Assembly: GCA_025267735.1 (NCBI GenBank)
Contig: CM046294.1
Location: 40,423,570-40,487,569, forward strand
Reading direction: 5' to 3'
DNA: 64,000 bases
DNA from: Mactra quadrangularis
Taxonomy: Eukaryota; Mollusca; Bivalvia; Venerida; Mactridae
The notes beneath the pieces are model-generated. The model had not been told where the DNA came from. It searched no databases and was given only the letters and a program-made list of their open reading frames with translations. Position 1 is the first letter of the stretch, and each line of letters starts with the position of its first letter. Shown piece after piece: positions 33,666 to 44,831 of the stretch. The position numbers and the translations under genes are program-made.

Positions 33666-33677
33666 TAATACCTTTAG

Positions 33678-34580
33678 ACTTAAATAGACAAATATTAGAA
33701 AACAAGTTAGAAACATTCGATTTAGAATCATTTCTCTACAGCATATTTTCAAGGAAATTTACTTGAATAAATCTAACTCGTTTACAAAGTAAAATTGGCC
33801 AAACTAAACATTTTACAATCCAACGGTGAGAGACAAAAGTATGTTTCTGTTTAAAACATGTTGCTCTGCAGATTGCAGAGGTTACATTCAATTAAAATTA
33901 CGCTTAATTTAAATATCATTAGCTTGTGTTGTGCAGAGAACCGCAAGGAAGCAACATCCTTACACAATGGTTTTGTTTGTATCTCTCTTCCTGCAACACA
34001 TGATTAAGTGAAAAAAGCAAAAAACGTTTATAGAGTCAACACGAATATTAACTGTATATACATTCCGTTTACTTTATCAAGTACATAATTATTTACTTAA
34101 CATGACTTCTTCCGGGTCTGAAATAGACATTTAAAGTTACTACAAATATGATCCAATTCATACCTTTCAACAAAACTTTTGAGTGAACGTGCATGTATTT
34201 TTGTCACACCCTGAATGTATTTTGAATGACATAAACATTGAATTATTGAAGTTTGACCTGGAGAGAATATTGTTTATCGAAAAGGTTTATTACTTATAAG
34301 ATTAAGTACTTCCTTATAAAATACTTATTATTACTCATATTCATCCTCCTTAAAGTATGATATTGATAAATGTTGTATACATTAAAACTTGGAGAATGTT
34401 TGTTATAAATGGAATACAATGCACGAACCTTAACGCAGTATTTGATTTCTGTCATATCGCGGCGATTCTTCAGTGCCTGACAACTGTCCAATGAGTGACA
34501 ATAGAAAAGCGAGATATGATATATTTCAGGACTAAACTCCATAAAGTTACACATGTTGGGATTCGAGCTAACAATAGTAC
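33678..34580. other. Intergenic, partly old repeat
   Basis: 34060-34170 resembles 14700-14780 in inverse orientation. No gene seen. Confidence 0.4.
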
Positions 34581-34913
34581 TACACGCTACCGAGCCATCA
34601 GTATAGTTGTGTATCGCTACCTAGTTTGTATCACGATGCTTATCACGGCAGTAACATTGTATCACGATATGTATCACAATAGTGCATATATTATAATGCA
34701 AAATGGTTGGAAGGAGACACAAGCAAACGAACTACTTTCCAAACTGGTAATATAATTGCACTAGTATAGTAGGTAAAACATTGAGGATATTTCTGCTCAC
34801 ATTCTTCTTACATTCTTTTAGAAATAACAGTTCCATTAAAAAGTTGACATGCAAAGCAAAAAGTGTATTCAGTTTTCATTGAAGTGTGATAACCAGTTAC
34901 TATCATCATGAAG

Positions 34914-35043
34914 CGATAGTCTGTGATACTATCACGATACTCTATCGTCATGTATCGATAGTTTGTGATACTATCACGATACACTATATCGTCATGTATC
35001 GATAGTTTGTGATACTATCACGATACACTATATCGTCATGGTA
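34914..35043. repeat. Minisatellite, three 42-44-bp units
   Basis: Units begin with 'cgatag' at 34914, 34956 and 35000 and contain 'gtgatactatcacgatac', itself palindromic. Related 'gtatcacgat' text continues upstream (34610-34680). The adjoining right end 'gaatattgcccttacacta' (35068-35087) resembles a hAT-type terminus, so the array may be subterminal repeats of a transposon. Confidence 0.7.
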
Positions 35044-35405
35044 ATGTCACGATACATCGATGTATCGAGAATATTGCCCTTACACTAGCCAACAGGTTGG
35101 TTCACCGTTGAAATAAAACAGGAAGTTAAAACAATCTAGTTTGAATCCATTTTTGTCACATTTGTGAGTTCTGTATACAAAACATTTAAGAGAAGAAAGT
35201 AGCTTATTTATTATTACAAGAATCATTTCTCATACGAACCTTTTCTGCATCAATCTGTCTGCGACTTAATCAGTTGCGAACTCCCCGCAGCGGTTATATC
35301 CCTTTTATTAAATCAATAACCACTGCCGCCACAAGTAAAATTCGTCTCTCAGAGAGCCGAAAAACCATTCTGTACACAAACGGTCTGACTGACTGATATC
35401 TTCAC

Positions 35406-35609
35406 CGTCTATTTATAGAATGCCGAAAAACTTTTTTCATCTTTTCTTTTACAATTCAATATTTTCAATAATTTTAGTATTTTCTTAGTAAAATATGATG
35501 CTCAAAGTACATAAAGATAAAAAATAGTTTTAATTATAATTATCAATTTGTAAAGATAACAAAGCGTGACGTTAGCACACTGAGAAGGTTGGGCATTCTA
35601 TAAATAGAT
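35406..35609. mobile_element. Small MITE with TIRs
   Basis: 'tctatttatagaatgcc' near 35406 and its complement 'gggcattctataaatagat' near 35592-35610 bound about 200 bp without coding capacity. Confidence 0.55.
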
Positions 35610-35689
35610 AGTATTACTAGCGTCACGTGGTTTACATGGTGGCAGTGATTAAGTAGCAAAGCGTGACGTAAGCACTGTGAGGAGTTTGA

Positions 35690-36000
35690 ATCAGTTGTAC
35701 GGTATTAAGAACTCAAATCAACAAAACTATACAACTAATAAGTTAAACATTTAAAATAGTTAATACCCGAAGTGAATATGAACCTGGCTGTCTCATTAAA
35801 ATCCAAAATATTTTTATTGAAACACGATATGGAAAACGAGACAACAGTTTTCATGGTATAAAAGCATACTAAAAAAATAGTCTTAGTTATACGAATAATA
35901 AATGTCTACATGTAATTTAATAAGCTTTTACTTAATATTCTGTTCCGGGTCTGGATCGTTGTATAACTTCTTACAACGGTAAAAACTAATTTATTACATT
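35690..36000 (-). repeat. Dispersed repeat family, copy 3
   Basis: Inverted relative of 10640-11070 ('ttccgggtctggat', 'cttacaacgg'). Confidence 0.6.
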
Positions 36001-36412
36001 TTAGGTTCATATAATAAGAGAAAACTGTATGCTATAGTGGCTAGTTTAACACTATCTAAATAACCAGAGTACATGTTACAAATACTATACAGAAGGCGTG
36101 GCTTATCAGCACGTTTAACAGTAGTACAAGATGATTGGTAGAATGTAAATACACAACAATTCTCCCTATTAAATTTATTGAATAAACAATTCAATACAAA
36201 TGACCTGAAACTGAGATTATTTACAATCATCAATCTTGGAGCAATAAATAATACAACATTCCAATCAATAAAGTTTCAGTGAAATTAATGTAGCATTTTA
36301 TTAGCATATAATTGTAATTTCACCAATAGGATCAAATACACCTCAAAGAGGTCATTTATTTATTTTCCACGCCAATTCAAGTCAATTCATTTTGACAGAC
36401 ATGTACGAGTAT

Positions 36413-37345
36413 TTATTGATACTCAAGACGTTGTGGCGGATGTCTATCTCTGAACGGGTACCTTCTTCAGGTGTCTGAGAATTTACGACAGAGGGAGTAT
36501 TACTTTCCTTTAGTAAAACAGACTGATCAATTGTCGACACTGTGGAAGTTTTATTGGAATCAATTTGATCATAATCTATCCTAATTTCATCTGAGAGGAT
36601 TTCGAGTTCAATCACTGTTTGCGAGTCATTATTAAACCCTAACTTAATTTCAGATCCACGTGTCTCTCCCAGGTTATGCCGTTACCTATATCTATTTTAT
36701 ATAACAACAGTCCGTCATGAAGCACAATACATTCTAAAATCCATTTTGCCTTTGAAGTCGGCCTATAATCTCTAACTAAAACGTTCTGTCCTAACTCAAA
36801 TTCTCGACATTTACTATTCTTAAAGAATGAATTTTTCATTTGCGCGTCAGTGACATGTTTCTGCATATCCGGTTTAATTAAAGCTAATGTAGTACGCAAA
36901 TAACGACCGAAAAATAATTTTGCAGGCGTTTCTCCAGTAGTGCAATGTGGAGTGTTTCGATATCCGAGCAAGAAAACATTCATTTGCAAATTCAAATCCA
37001 TATTACTACTCATTGCACCGTTGAATCTTTAAACTAAACCATTCGTTGATGGCTTGGCCACTGCAGTCCTGATAGGACAAATTCCGTTCAAATTATTGAA
37101 CATTGACCATTCTTTACAACGGAATTGGGGACCATTATCAGAAACAACTTGTTTATGAATGCCATAACTAGAAAATTAATTCCGTATTTTATTAATTGTA
37201 TTGCTAGCAGTTGTTGATTTCATTTTAATAACTTCAGGCCACTTTGAGTGAACATCTACAATTACAAGGAACATAAAACCTAAAAATGGCCCAACAAAAT
37301 CAACATGAATTCGTTCCCAACTAGACGTTGGCCATTCCCATGGGT
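36413..37345 (-). pseudogene. Decayed Ty3/gypsy integrase and polyprotein C-terminus
   Basis: Minus-strand reading shows an integrase core entry (SSWERIHVDFVGPF, first catalytic Asp), VVSDNGPQF (second Asp), then the 'NGLV-R' position where the catalytic Glu is replaced by TAA. It continues with LLGYRNTPHCTTGETPAKLF and an 'LGQNVLVRDY' C-terminal segment. A further stop precedes FSSYGI, and a frameshift lies near 36620-36640. The tail ends RDRHPPQRLEYQ before TAA at 36413-36415. Gag, protease and RT are absent and no LTRs were found. It is a different lineage from the intact element at 39988-49016. Confidence 0.8.
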
Positions 37346-37740
37346 GTAAGTGAATTTCTTAGACTTAGACTGCATTTGACATGATAAAATTTTTTTGATC
37401 ATATGTTTAATTTTTGGAAGTTTTTTTTCCAAAAAATCCTTTCTATGTCAGACACTTGAAAAAGGACGAACAACACCTTCAACTCAATAGAAATCATTGA
37501 GTCAACGCGACCAAGAAATAGTGCGGCAGAAAAATATGTGTACTATAAAAAGTAGATAAGTTAAAACAAATTAAACAAATACTTAAAATTATGATATTTA
37601 GTGTGTTTTACTCAGTAATCAAACATCATTCTAACTGTGCACGAAGAGAAGGTTTTTGTATTATTGCGCATTAGTATATACCACACGTTTGTATATAAAT
37701 ACAATTTTAACGAGCGGTTAACACAGCAGGAGTTTACTAT
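37346..37740. other. Intergenic
   Basis: Nothing recognised. It could contain more of the decayed gypsy copy, but no readable motif remains. Confidence 0.35.
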
Positions 37741-37826
37741 GAGAGCGTAAAGCGCTGGACATGTATCGAAGTTAAGCAATGAAATGTAAGGTAAGTCTTT
37801 TGGATGGGTGTCTGTAGAGGTTTAAT
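37741..37826 (+). pseudogene. 5S rRNA-like sequence (pseudogene or 5S-derived SINE head)
   Basis: 'tcgaagttaagcaa' and, 25 bp on, 'ttggatgggtg' correspond to the internal promoter region (box A and box C) of animal 5S rRNA genes, in the right order and spacing. The surrounding sequence does not match a full 120-nt 5S gene. Confidence 0.6.
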
Positions 37827-39870
37827 GTCAGCGCATAGCGCATTTCATAAATGTTTTTTTTTTTGTAAGGCCACAACAATTCACTATGTCTGATTTCCCG
37901 CACCTTAAAATCCAAAAATAAAAAAAATGCCTCTGCACCTTGATATTACGCATCATAAATTTCGGAAATTGACATTCGGCCTTGCAGAATTAAACTGAAA
38001 ATTAGTAATTTCAGTTATAAATTTATTAGCAATACAAATCAGCATACTTTCACAATTACGGTAAAGCAGTAATGTATTTCTGTTTACATACGGCATTAGA
38101 AATTACAATAACACAATCCTTTGTTCAGAAATATGATAACTGCACTCTGCCTTAGACCGTAAACTGAACTACACTCTCTTCACAGCTTATCTTGATGTGT
38201 GACGTCATACGTGCCTTTGTAGTGTAAAAAAATATGAAAACATATGAAGATTTATCCATAGAGAGCAGGTAGGACAGAGAGAAAACAGTACATTCCTACA
38301 ATTTTGATGTTCCAAATAACATATCAGACTTGATTTAATTATTGTTGTATTATTAGACATTAGCATAATTTACCAAAATATAATTACATTGTATGCACAA
38401 AAAGTGAACCAGGCTGGATCATTATAAGTTAAGTGTGGTTCTGATAATTGGTAATATGTGCTTCCTAGTTATCTAATAAATGTACATTTTGTAATACCAA
38501 ATACAAATGAAGTTATCTTTCACCTATGAACTCATGAAGGTGTAAACCTCTTTTACCCTACTTCTAACTAGTTTTAATTTCAATTGAGTTGGCATCTGGA
38601 GTAATTGTTAACTTGCTTTATATATCATACAACTACGTATAAGGTGATTACACTATAGAATTAAGATATATGGTTATATAAGAAAGTCCATACTTTCTAT
38701 GCACTCGTATTTAACTTATGGTAAATAAATGTCTTAGAAACCGCACAAATAAATTCTAAAAATTCAAAATATTGGAAAAATATTTTTTTGCTCTTTAGCT
38801 TCATTTTTTGGAACAAAATTCATAGAACATGTGATCAATTTGTTGTGGCCTTTCCATGGCCACACATAATATAGGTTACATCGTGGCCAACAATCCACCT
38901 ATCACTATTCCTGAAAAGACTTAATCTCTGGATTACTACTAGATGCAATTCAGTGACTGAACACTGTCCTATTTAAATGATTTAGAATCAGCAGTAGGAG
39001 GGAGAATGACCGTAAAATTATTTTATGACATAGCTCGACGAAAGTATGCCCTGCCCGTTAATCGAACCTACTACTCCTCGATCAGTAAAATAATGTGCAT
39101 GTAAAATGAAATATGAAACACATTTGATTATGAATGATAAAGAGATGTAGTTGGATATCGAAATAGTAACTTTGAACTCCTAAAATCGTTCAAAAATCCC
39201 TTCCAACGGTACATTCAGTACTTGGATTACCTTAGAGAATTATCTCTGAAAAGTGGGACGCAAACTTATGTGTTACTTGTATATTTGTATCATAATGATT
39301 CATATATGATAAAACATGTGAAATACCTCATGTATCAGCAGAAATAAGTGTTACCCCACCCGCTATTTTTAATAATGTGCTGTTAGGTGTTATCTTGGAT
39401 TTTACTGTGAGCGCTTGCAATCGTTCAATAGCCTAACAATTCGTAAAAAGGGTGCTCGCTCGAGCACTCGCATTGTTGAACTCACTTCAGATTTAAACTT
39501 TGTACGAAGCAAATAGCTAACAACTGTCGTATTTGATACAGGAAGATAAGCGAGAGAGTAGCCGTAGAAAATTAAAAAAAATATGATCATATTCTATGAA
39601 ATGTTAGGGTTATGGTTTATGTCCTGCCTTGAATTCGAATTCACGATTCATAGACAGACGCTCTACTGTGTCACCATTAAGATAAAAAGAGAGTCTATCT
39701 TTGATTCATGTGTATGATCTATGCATTAACCTGCAGCATTCATGGCTAACTGTTATCAACATTGGAAACTCGATCCAGCTTAATGGATTTTTACAAGACC
39801 TAACGAAAGTTTACCGGAATAAAAAATCTAAGTCATAAGTTAAAATATGCTATTCATTTTAACGATTTAG
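37827..39870. other. Intergenic, no recognised content
   Basis: AT-rich, no domain-bearing frame. Short A/T runs only. Confidence 0.45.
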
Positions 39871-39987
39871 AAGCAGGGTCGGATTCAGTATTTTTTTCTA
39901 GGAGGGACCGAACTTTTTGTAGGGGGGTCCAAACTTTTGAACTACAACCACATTATACACATATTGCAGCATAATGCCACATATTAA
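39871..39987. repeat. Dispersed repeat, left half, interrupted by gypsy
   Basis: 'gaccgaactttttgtagggggg' core. It continues at 49017-49150, and together they match 13722-14000. The gypsy element lies exactly between them. Confidence 0.65.
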
Positions 39988-40376
39988 TGTCGCAGATTAT
40001 GATGAATATGAAGTCTGCAAGTGAGTTGTAGTCGAGAAAGCTGACAGCATGTATGGCAAAAGCCTGCAAATACACGTAGAATGCACAAATTAAGAAATAA
40101 AGACGAGAAGAACGTTCGCACGTTTCAGTGTCTATGGCGAAGTGCGCATGCGTGCGGAAAGTGCAGGTGGACAACGAATACTTACAGCATCGTTGTCGTC
40201 ACATATGAAGATAATGTAGATGTGAGTATGAGATGGTTAGAATGAAAATGAATTTATAAAGGATAAAGATGATAATAATAAGCTAAACAGATATATATAA
40301 CATAATCATACACTCATACAGAAGACACACTCATCACACTCATCCATCAGGAATGGTGTCTAATGACCCGGTGACA
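39988..40376 (-). repeat. 3' LTR (short form, 389 bp)
   Basis: On the minus strand it starts TGTCACCGGG and ends TGCGACA. It contains one copy of an 87-bp segment that is present twice in the 5' LTR, and it lacks the 102-bp spacer carrying the AATAAA hexamer. Confidence 0.92.
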
Positions 40377-40391
40377 TACTACCCCACAAAG
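40377..40391 (-). promoter_or_regulatory. Probable polypurine tract
   Basis: Minus-strand GTGGGGTAGTA lies directly before the 3' LTR, where the plus-strand DNA primer is generated. Purine content is moderate. Confidence 0.5.
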
Positions 40392-40850
40392 TAAAATGTC
40401 GTCCCGACATTTCATAACCTATCAGTAAACTATAGACTTTACATCTACACTACCTACTGTATAATTTCTATCAACTACTAAGCTGAAATTGAACTTTAAA
40501 GTACACCAATGTATATTAGACATTAATGTATTAAACATGAGTACAAACACATAAAACAATTTTCAATGATACAATACTTAGTCATCATTAAAGACTTATT
40601 TTATGTAAAATAATAAATACCTAATGTTTATAATAAACATAGGAAAAAGTAAATAATCTTGTTCATTTTTGAAAACAAGACAAGTATAAAAACTTGTATA
40701 CTACCGCAACATTATCAATCTAAAGATAAAAATGCTTAAACACAACACTGCTGCACAAAGTAAGTGGAAAATAAGTATCATGTGGAATTCAGAGCTCATT
40801 AAAATTAAACTGTAAAAACAAATACTCAACAATGATATAAAACACTGGTA

Positions 40851-43800
40851 TTAAACAATCCAGTCTTTAGATAACCAAGCCGGTTTGGTTCTGGTTCTAC
40901 TTGTTCTCCTAGGAACAAAATCATGTACAGTAGGGTCCAATTCAGGAGTTCTTCTTTGAGGGATAACATACCTTTTAGGGCTAACTGGAGTGGATGTTGA
41001 ACTGGTTAAAGGGAGAGACGGACCAGAGTGATTAACAATGTCACTGGGTTCTGTCTGCACAGAAGGACCCAGATCAGTCTGAACCGCATCTTCTACACTC
41101 TCACCTTTACCTCTCAACTGTTCCTTACGCACTGGTAAACCCATAATGGGGAGCAGAAGATTTCTGTGAAGGGTCTTAATACCACTTCTTCCATGCTCTC
41201 TGCGTACCTGAAAAACAGGAATTAAAGAGTTAGGCTGAGATAGCACAATGTAAACATCCCTATTCCAGCGATCTGACAATTTATGTTTTCCCTTCAAACC
41301 AACATTTCTAATTAATACTTTGTCTCCAGGTAGTAACTTTGCTTCCCTGACTCTCAAGTCATATCTACGCTTATGGCGCTGAGACTGACGCCTCGACTCA
41401 CGATTTGCAACTTTGTAAGCAAAGTGAAGACGTTTCTTCAGGTTAGATACATACTCGGCCTTGTTAGAAGAGGAAAAGTCAGGTTCAATACCCAGGAAGG
41501 CATCAATACATAATCTTGGATGTCTACCAAACATTAAATAATGGGGGGTTAAACCTGTACTCTCATGGCGGGTAGAATTGTAGGCATGAACTAAGGTTGG
41601 AATATGTGCCTTCCAATTCTTTTTCTGGTTTTCTTCCAGGGTACCCAACATATTTAACAATGTCTGGTTGAAACGTTCAGCCATTCCATTACACTGAGGA
41701 TGATATGGAGTAGTGCGAGTTTTGTCAACATTGGCAATCTCACACAACTCCGAGATCACCATACTCTCAAAGTTACGACCCTGGTCACTATGTAGCCTGG
41801 CAGGAAACCCATAATGGCAAATAAATTGCTCAAACAACACTTTTGCAGTAGTGCGAGCAGTCTGGTTCTTAGTAGGAATAGCCTGAGCAAACCTTGTAAA
41901 ATGATCAGTGATCACTAAAATATTTTCATATCCTCCTGCAGACATTTCTAAGGACAAGAAGTCCATACAAACAATTTCCAAGGGATATGAAGATACAATA
42001 GGCACTAATGGGGCAGAGACTTGACTGCGAGTCTTCCTACATATACATCTTGAGCATTTCTTAATGTTGGTTTCCACAAAATTATCAATATTAGGCCAGA
42101 AGAACCTGGATTTAATCAAACTACAAGTTCGATCTCTTCCCTGATGGCCAGCTTCATCATGAAGACCATTAAATACAATGTCCCTGTAAACATCAGGAAG
42201 TAACAACTGGATAACATCAGAACCAGAAACAAAACCTTTCCTGTAAAGAATACCATTTTTAAGAAAAATATTGGACCATTCCCTAAGATACTGTCTAACC
42301 ATAGGAGTTTCAAAACTACTAAGTCTTTTAGTTGGTCTATGACCAATTGAAACAAGTTCCATTAAACGGGATAAAGTAGGGTCATTCTTTTGCTCTGTAG
42401 ACCAGTTGATATCACTCAAGCTGGTTACAATTAAATCATTCCCAGTGTCTTGTAAAACAGAGTTGGATAAAGAAATACATTCAAAACTAGGCATCTCTTG
42501 GGGTGTAACTAGACCACCAAGACAAATACCCTTAACAACGTCTGAGAACACAACAGACTCCTTTATTGACGGCAGACGACTTAATATGTCCGCGTCAACA
42601 TTGGACAACCCCGACCTATAACTAATGTCAAAATTGAAATTAGCTAACGATGCAAGCCAACGATGAGACGTTGCATCTAATTTCGCAGTTGACAAAACAT
42701 AGGTCAGAGGGTTGTTGTCTGTGCGAACTTTAAAAGTATTTCCATACAAGTAATCTTTAAATTTGTCTGTCACAGCCCATTTCAGGGCAAGGAACTCTAA
42801 CTTATGAGCCGGGTAATTCCTTTCACTAGGTTTTAACCCACGGCTAGCATAAGCAATAACCCGTTCCTTGCCATCCTGAAGCTGGTACAAAACACTACCA
42901 AGTCCAACACCACTAGCATCCACATTCAATATAAAAGGCTTGCTAAAATCTGCATAAGCCAATACTGGAGGAGTTGACAAACACTTGATCAAGGTATCAA
43001 ATGCCTGTTGCTGATCAGGACCCCAAGTCCAAGCAGAGCCCTTCTTTTTGGACTTGCTAGACTTAGAGGTAGCATGACCAATTAGCAACTCATTTAAAGG
43101 CTTAGCAATTTGTGAAAAACCTTTGACAAATTTCCTATAGTACCCAGCAAAACCAAGGAAAGACCTTAAACTGTTAAGTGATGTAGGCACAGGCCAAGAC
43201 TTTAAAATACTTATTTTATCTGGGTCTGTTTCAACCCCCTTTTCACTGACAACATGTCCAAGATACTTAACACTTGTACAGAAAAAATCACATTTTGAAC
43301 CTTTTAATTTCAATCCAGCACTTTCTAATTTTTGAAACACAGAATTAAGTCTATTGAAATGCTCTTCTTTAGTTTTTGAAAATACAATAATATCATCCAA
43401 ATAAATTAAACACTCACTGAGGTTTAAATCACCCATGGCTCTTTCCATTAAACGTTGGAAAGTGGCGGGGGCATTCGTGAGACCAAATCCCATACGGTTA
43501 CATTCATAAAAGCCCAAAGGCCCTACAGTAAAAGCTGTAAATGGGATACTGGACTCAGACATACCCACTTGCCAGTAGCCTGACCTCAAATCTAACTTGG
43601 AAAAGTACTTGGCCCCAATCAAACTATCTATGGTTTCTTCAATACGGGGAAGTGCATAAGCATCCTTAACTGTACGACTATTTAACTTACGATAGTCAAT
43701 ACAGAACCTTAAAGAACCATCTTTCTTGCGAACAAGAACCACATTAGAAGAAAAAGGACTTTTGGATGGGCGAATAGCACCAGCATCCAACATCTCCTTC

Positions 43801-44831
43801 AAATGCTCTCTAACCTCCTCATACAATCCAGGTGGGATGCGCCTATAATGTTCTTTGAACGGTGTAGGATCACTTAAATTGATCTTATGTTCAACAACAT
43901 TGGTGCGTCCCAAATCAGTAGGACCTGATGAGAAGACATGTTTCCAACCAGAGAAAAATTCCTTGGCCTTGGCATGCTCATCTACAGTTAAAACGTCTGT
44001 AGGTATACTGATGCCAAGGTCTGCAAGAGACTTCTCACCAGTGGAAGACTGAGAATATCCTTCCAAAGGATCAATATTCCTAACAACATCAACATTTTGA
44101 AGCCTACAAATGACAGAATTAGGCTTAATAACAACATAGGAAGCAGACATGTTATACATTTTAACATTTATCCTATTGAATGAACTACTTCTAAGGTTAA
44201 CCAAGTGAGGATAAACAGCAACGTCTGCTGAATTATCCATACTCTCAGTTACACCAGTTTTCATGGTACCAACATTTCGTACTTTCCCATTAACAACTTT
44301 CGAAGAGAAAGGGGGAATACTTATGCTGGCATCACTTAAACTGCGAACTGAAAAAGTATTCACACAAGGCATACAGGATAAAACGTCATTCCATTCAGAT
44401 GGAAAACAATCAACATTAATACAAGATTTAAAACAATTCAACACATTTGTTCCAATGATAATGGGTACTGAACTAGAATAGTTCGTATCCTTGACAACTA
44501 GGATTGGAACTGAGAGATTATTCATAGTAACATTAGGAATTTTAATATCCACAAGTACATAACCAATATAAGGAACAGATTGTCCATTAGCACCTGAGAT
44601 GTTCAAACTAAAATCAGACAACTGTAAAATATCAGGTATAGGTACTAAAGAATTAACAAGGGACTCACTCACAGAAGATATCATACTCCCAGTATCTAAC
44701 AAACATTTCTTTAAACAATTATTCAATAACAAATCAACCTCATTTTCTGAACCAACAAGAGGTGCAATGATTGGGCACTTAAACTGTTGACCTTCTACTG
44801 GCCCATCAGGGAAGGTCGAACCTAGTTTAAC
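40851..44831 (-). CDS. pol: gypsy Pol: protease, RT, RNase H, integrase
   Basis: Replication polyprotein. The start assigned at 44732 is TTG; the frame is open upstream to 44831, where it overlaps the end of gag, so translation probably enters by frameshift rather than initiation. Domains from the N-terminus: aspartic protease (LLDTGSMISSV); reverse transcriptase (LRFCIDYRKLN, GFGLTNAPATFQRLM, LIYLDDIIVF with the YLDD site); RNase H (LNVDASGVGLG, VRTDNNPLTY); integrase with the HH-CC zinc motif (HDEAGHQGRD...CSRCICRK) and DDE residues in MDFLSLE, HSDQGRNFES and NGMAERFNQT. It ends in a basic/Ser-Thr-rich tail (RTRTKPAWLSKDW). There is no chromodomain and no env. All catalytic residues are present and no stop or frameshift is seen, so the protein is probably functional. 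Confidence 0.93.
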   Translation of the reverse strand, partial: VKLGSTFPDGPVEGQQFKCPIIAPLVGSENEVDLLLNNCLKKCLLDTGSMISSVSESLVNSLVPIPDILQLSDFSLNISGANGQSVPYIGYVLVDIKIPNVTMNNLSVPILVVKDTNYSSSVPIIIGTNVLNCFKSCINVDCFPSEWNDVLSCMPCVNTFSVRSLSDASISIPPFSSKVVNGKVRNVGTMKTGVTESMDNSADVAVYPHLVNLRSSSFNRINVKMYNMSASYVVIKPNSVICRLQNVDVVRNIDPLEGYSQSSTGEKSLADLGISIPTDVLTVDEHAKAKEFFSGWKHVFSSGPTDLGRTNVVEHKINLSDPTPFKEHYRRIPPGLYEEVREHLKEMLDAGAIRPSKSPFSSNVVLVRKKDGSLRFCIDYRKLNSRTVKDAYALPRIEETIDSLIGAKYFSKLDLRSGYWQVGMSESSIPFTAFTVGPLGFYECNRMGFGLTNAPATFQRLMERAMGDLNLSECLIYLDDIIVFSKTKEEHFNRLNSVFQKLESAGLKLKGSKCDFFCTSVKYLGHVVSEKGVETDPDKISILKSWPVPTSLNSLRSFLGFAGYYRKFVKGFSQIAKPLNELLIGHATSKSSKSKKKGSAWTWGPDQQQAFDTLIKCLSTPPVLAYADFSKPFILNVDASGVGLGSVLYQLQDGKERVIAYASRGLKPSERNYPAHKLEFLALKWAVTDKFKDYLYGNTFKVRTDNNPLTYVLSTAKLDATSHRWLASLANFNFDISYRSGLSNVDADILSRLPSIKESVVFSDVVKGICLGGLVTPQEMPSFECISLSNSVLQDTGNDLIVTSLSDINWSTEQKNDPTLSRLMELVSIGHRPTKRLSSFETPMVRQYLREWSNIFLKNGILYRKGFVSGSDVIQLLLPDVYRDIVFNGLHDEAGHQGRDRTCSLIKSRFFWPNIDNFVETNIKKCSRCICRKTRSQVSAPLVPIVSSYPLEIVCMDFLSLEMSAGGYENILVITDHFTRFAQAIPTKNQTARTTAKVLFEQFICHYGFPARLHSDQGRNFESMVISELCEIANVDKTRTTPYHPQCNGMAERFNQTLLNMLGTLEENQKKNWKAHIPTLVHAYNSTRHESTGLTPHYLMFGRHPRLCIDAFLGIEPDFSSSNKAEYVSNLKKRLHFAYKVANRESRRQSQRHKRRYDLRVREAKLLPGDKVLIRNVGLKGKHKLSDRWNRDVYIVLSQPNSLIPVFQVRREHGRSGIKTLHRNLLLPIMGLPVRKEQLRGKGESVEDAVQTDLGPSVQTEPSDIVNHSGPSLPLTSSTSTPVSPKRYVIPQRRTPELDPTVHDFVPRRTSRTRTKPAWLSKDWIV

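Noticed and set aside
32818..33687. Three plus-strand open frames of 62-97 codons
   Set aside because: No domains; the last ones run through the SINE.
34914..35043. Possible CRISPR-like array (three spaced repeats)
   Set aside because: Units are contiguous without unique spacers and the context is a eukaryotic genome; it is a minisatellite.
42116..44790. Several open frames inside pol on both strands
   Set aside because: Overlap the intact polyprotein and have no domain content.
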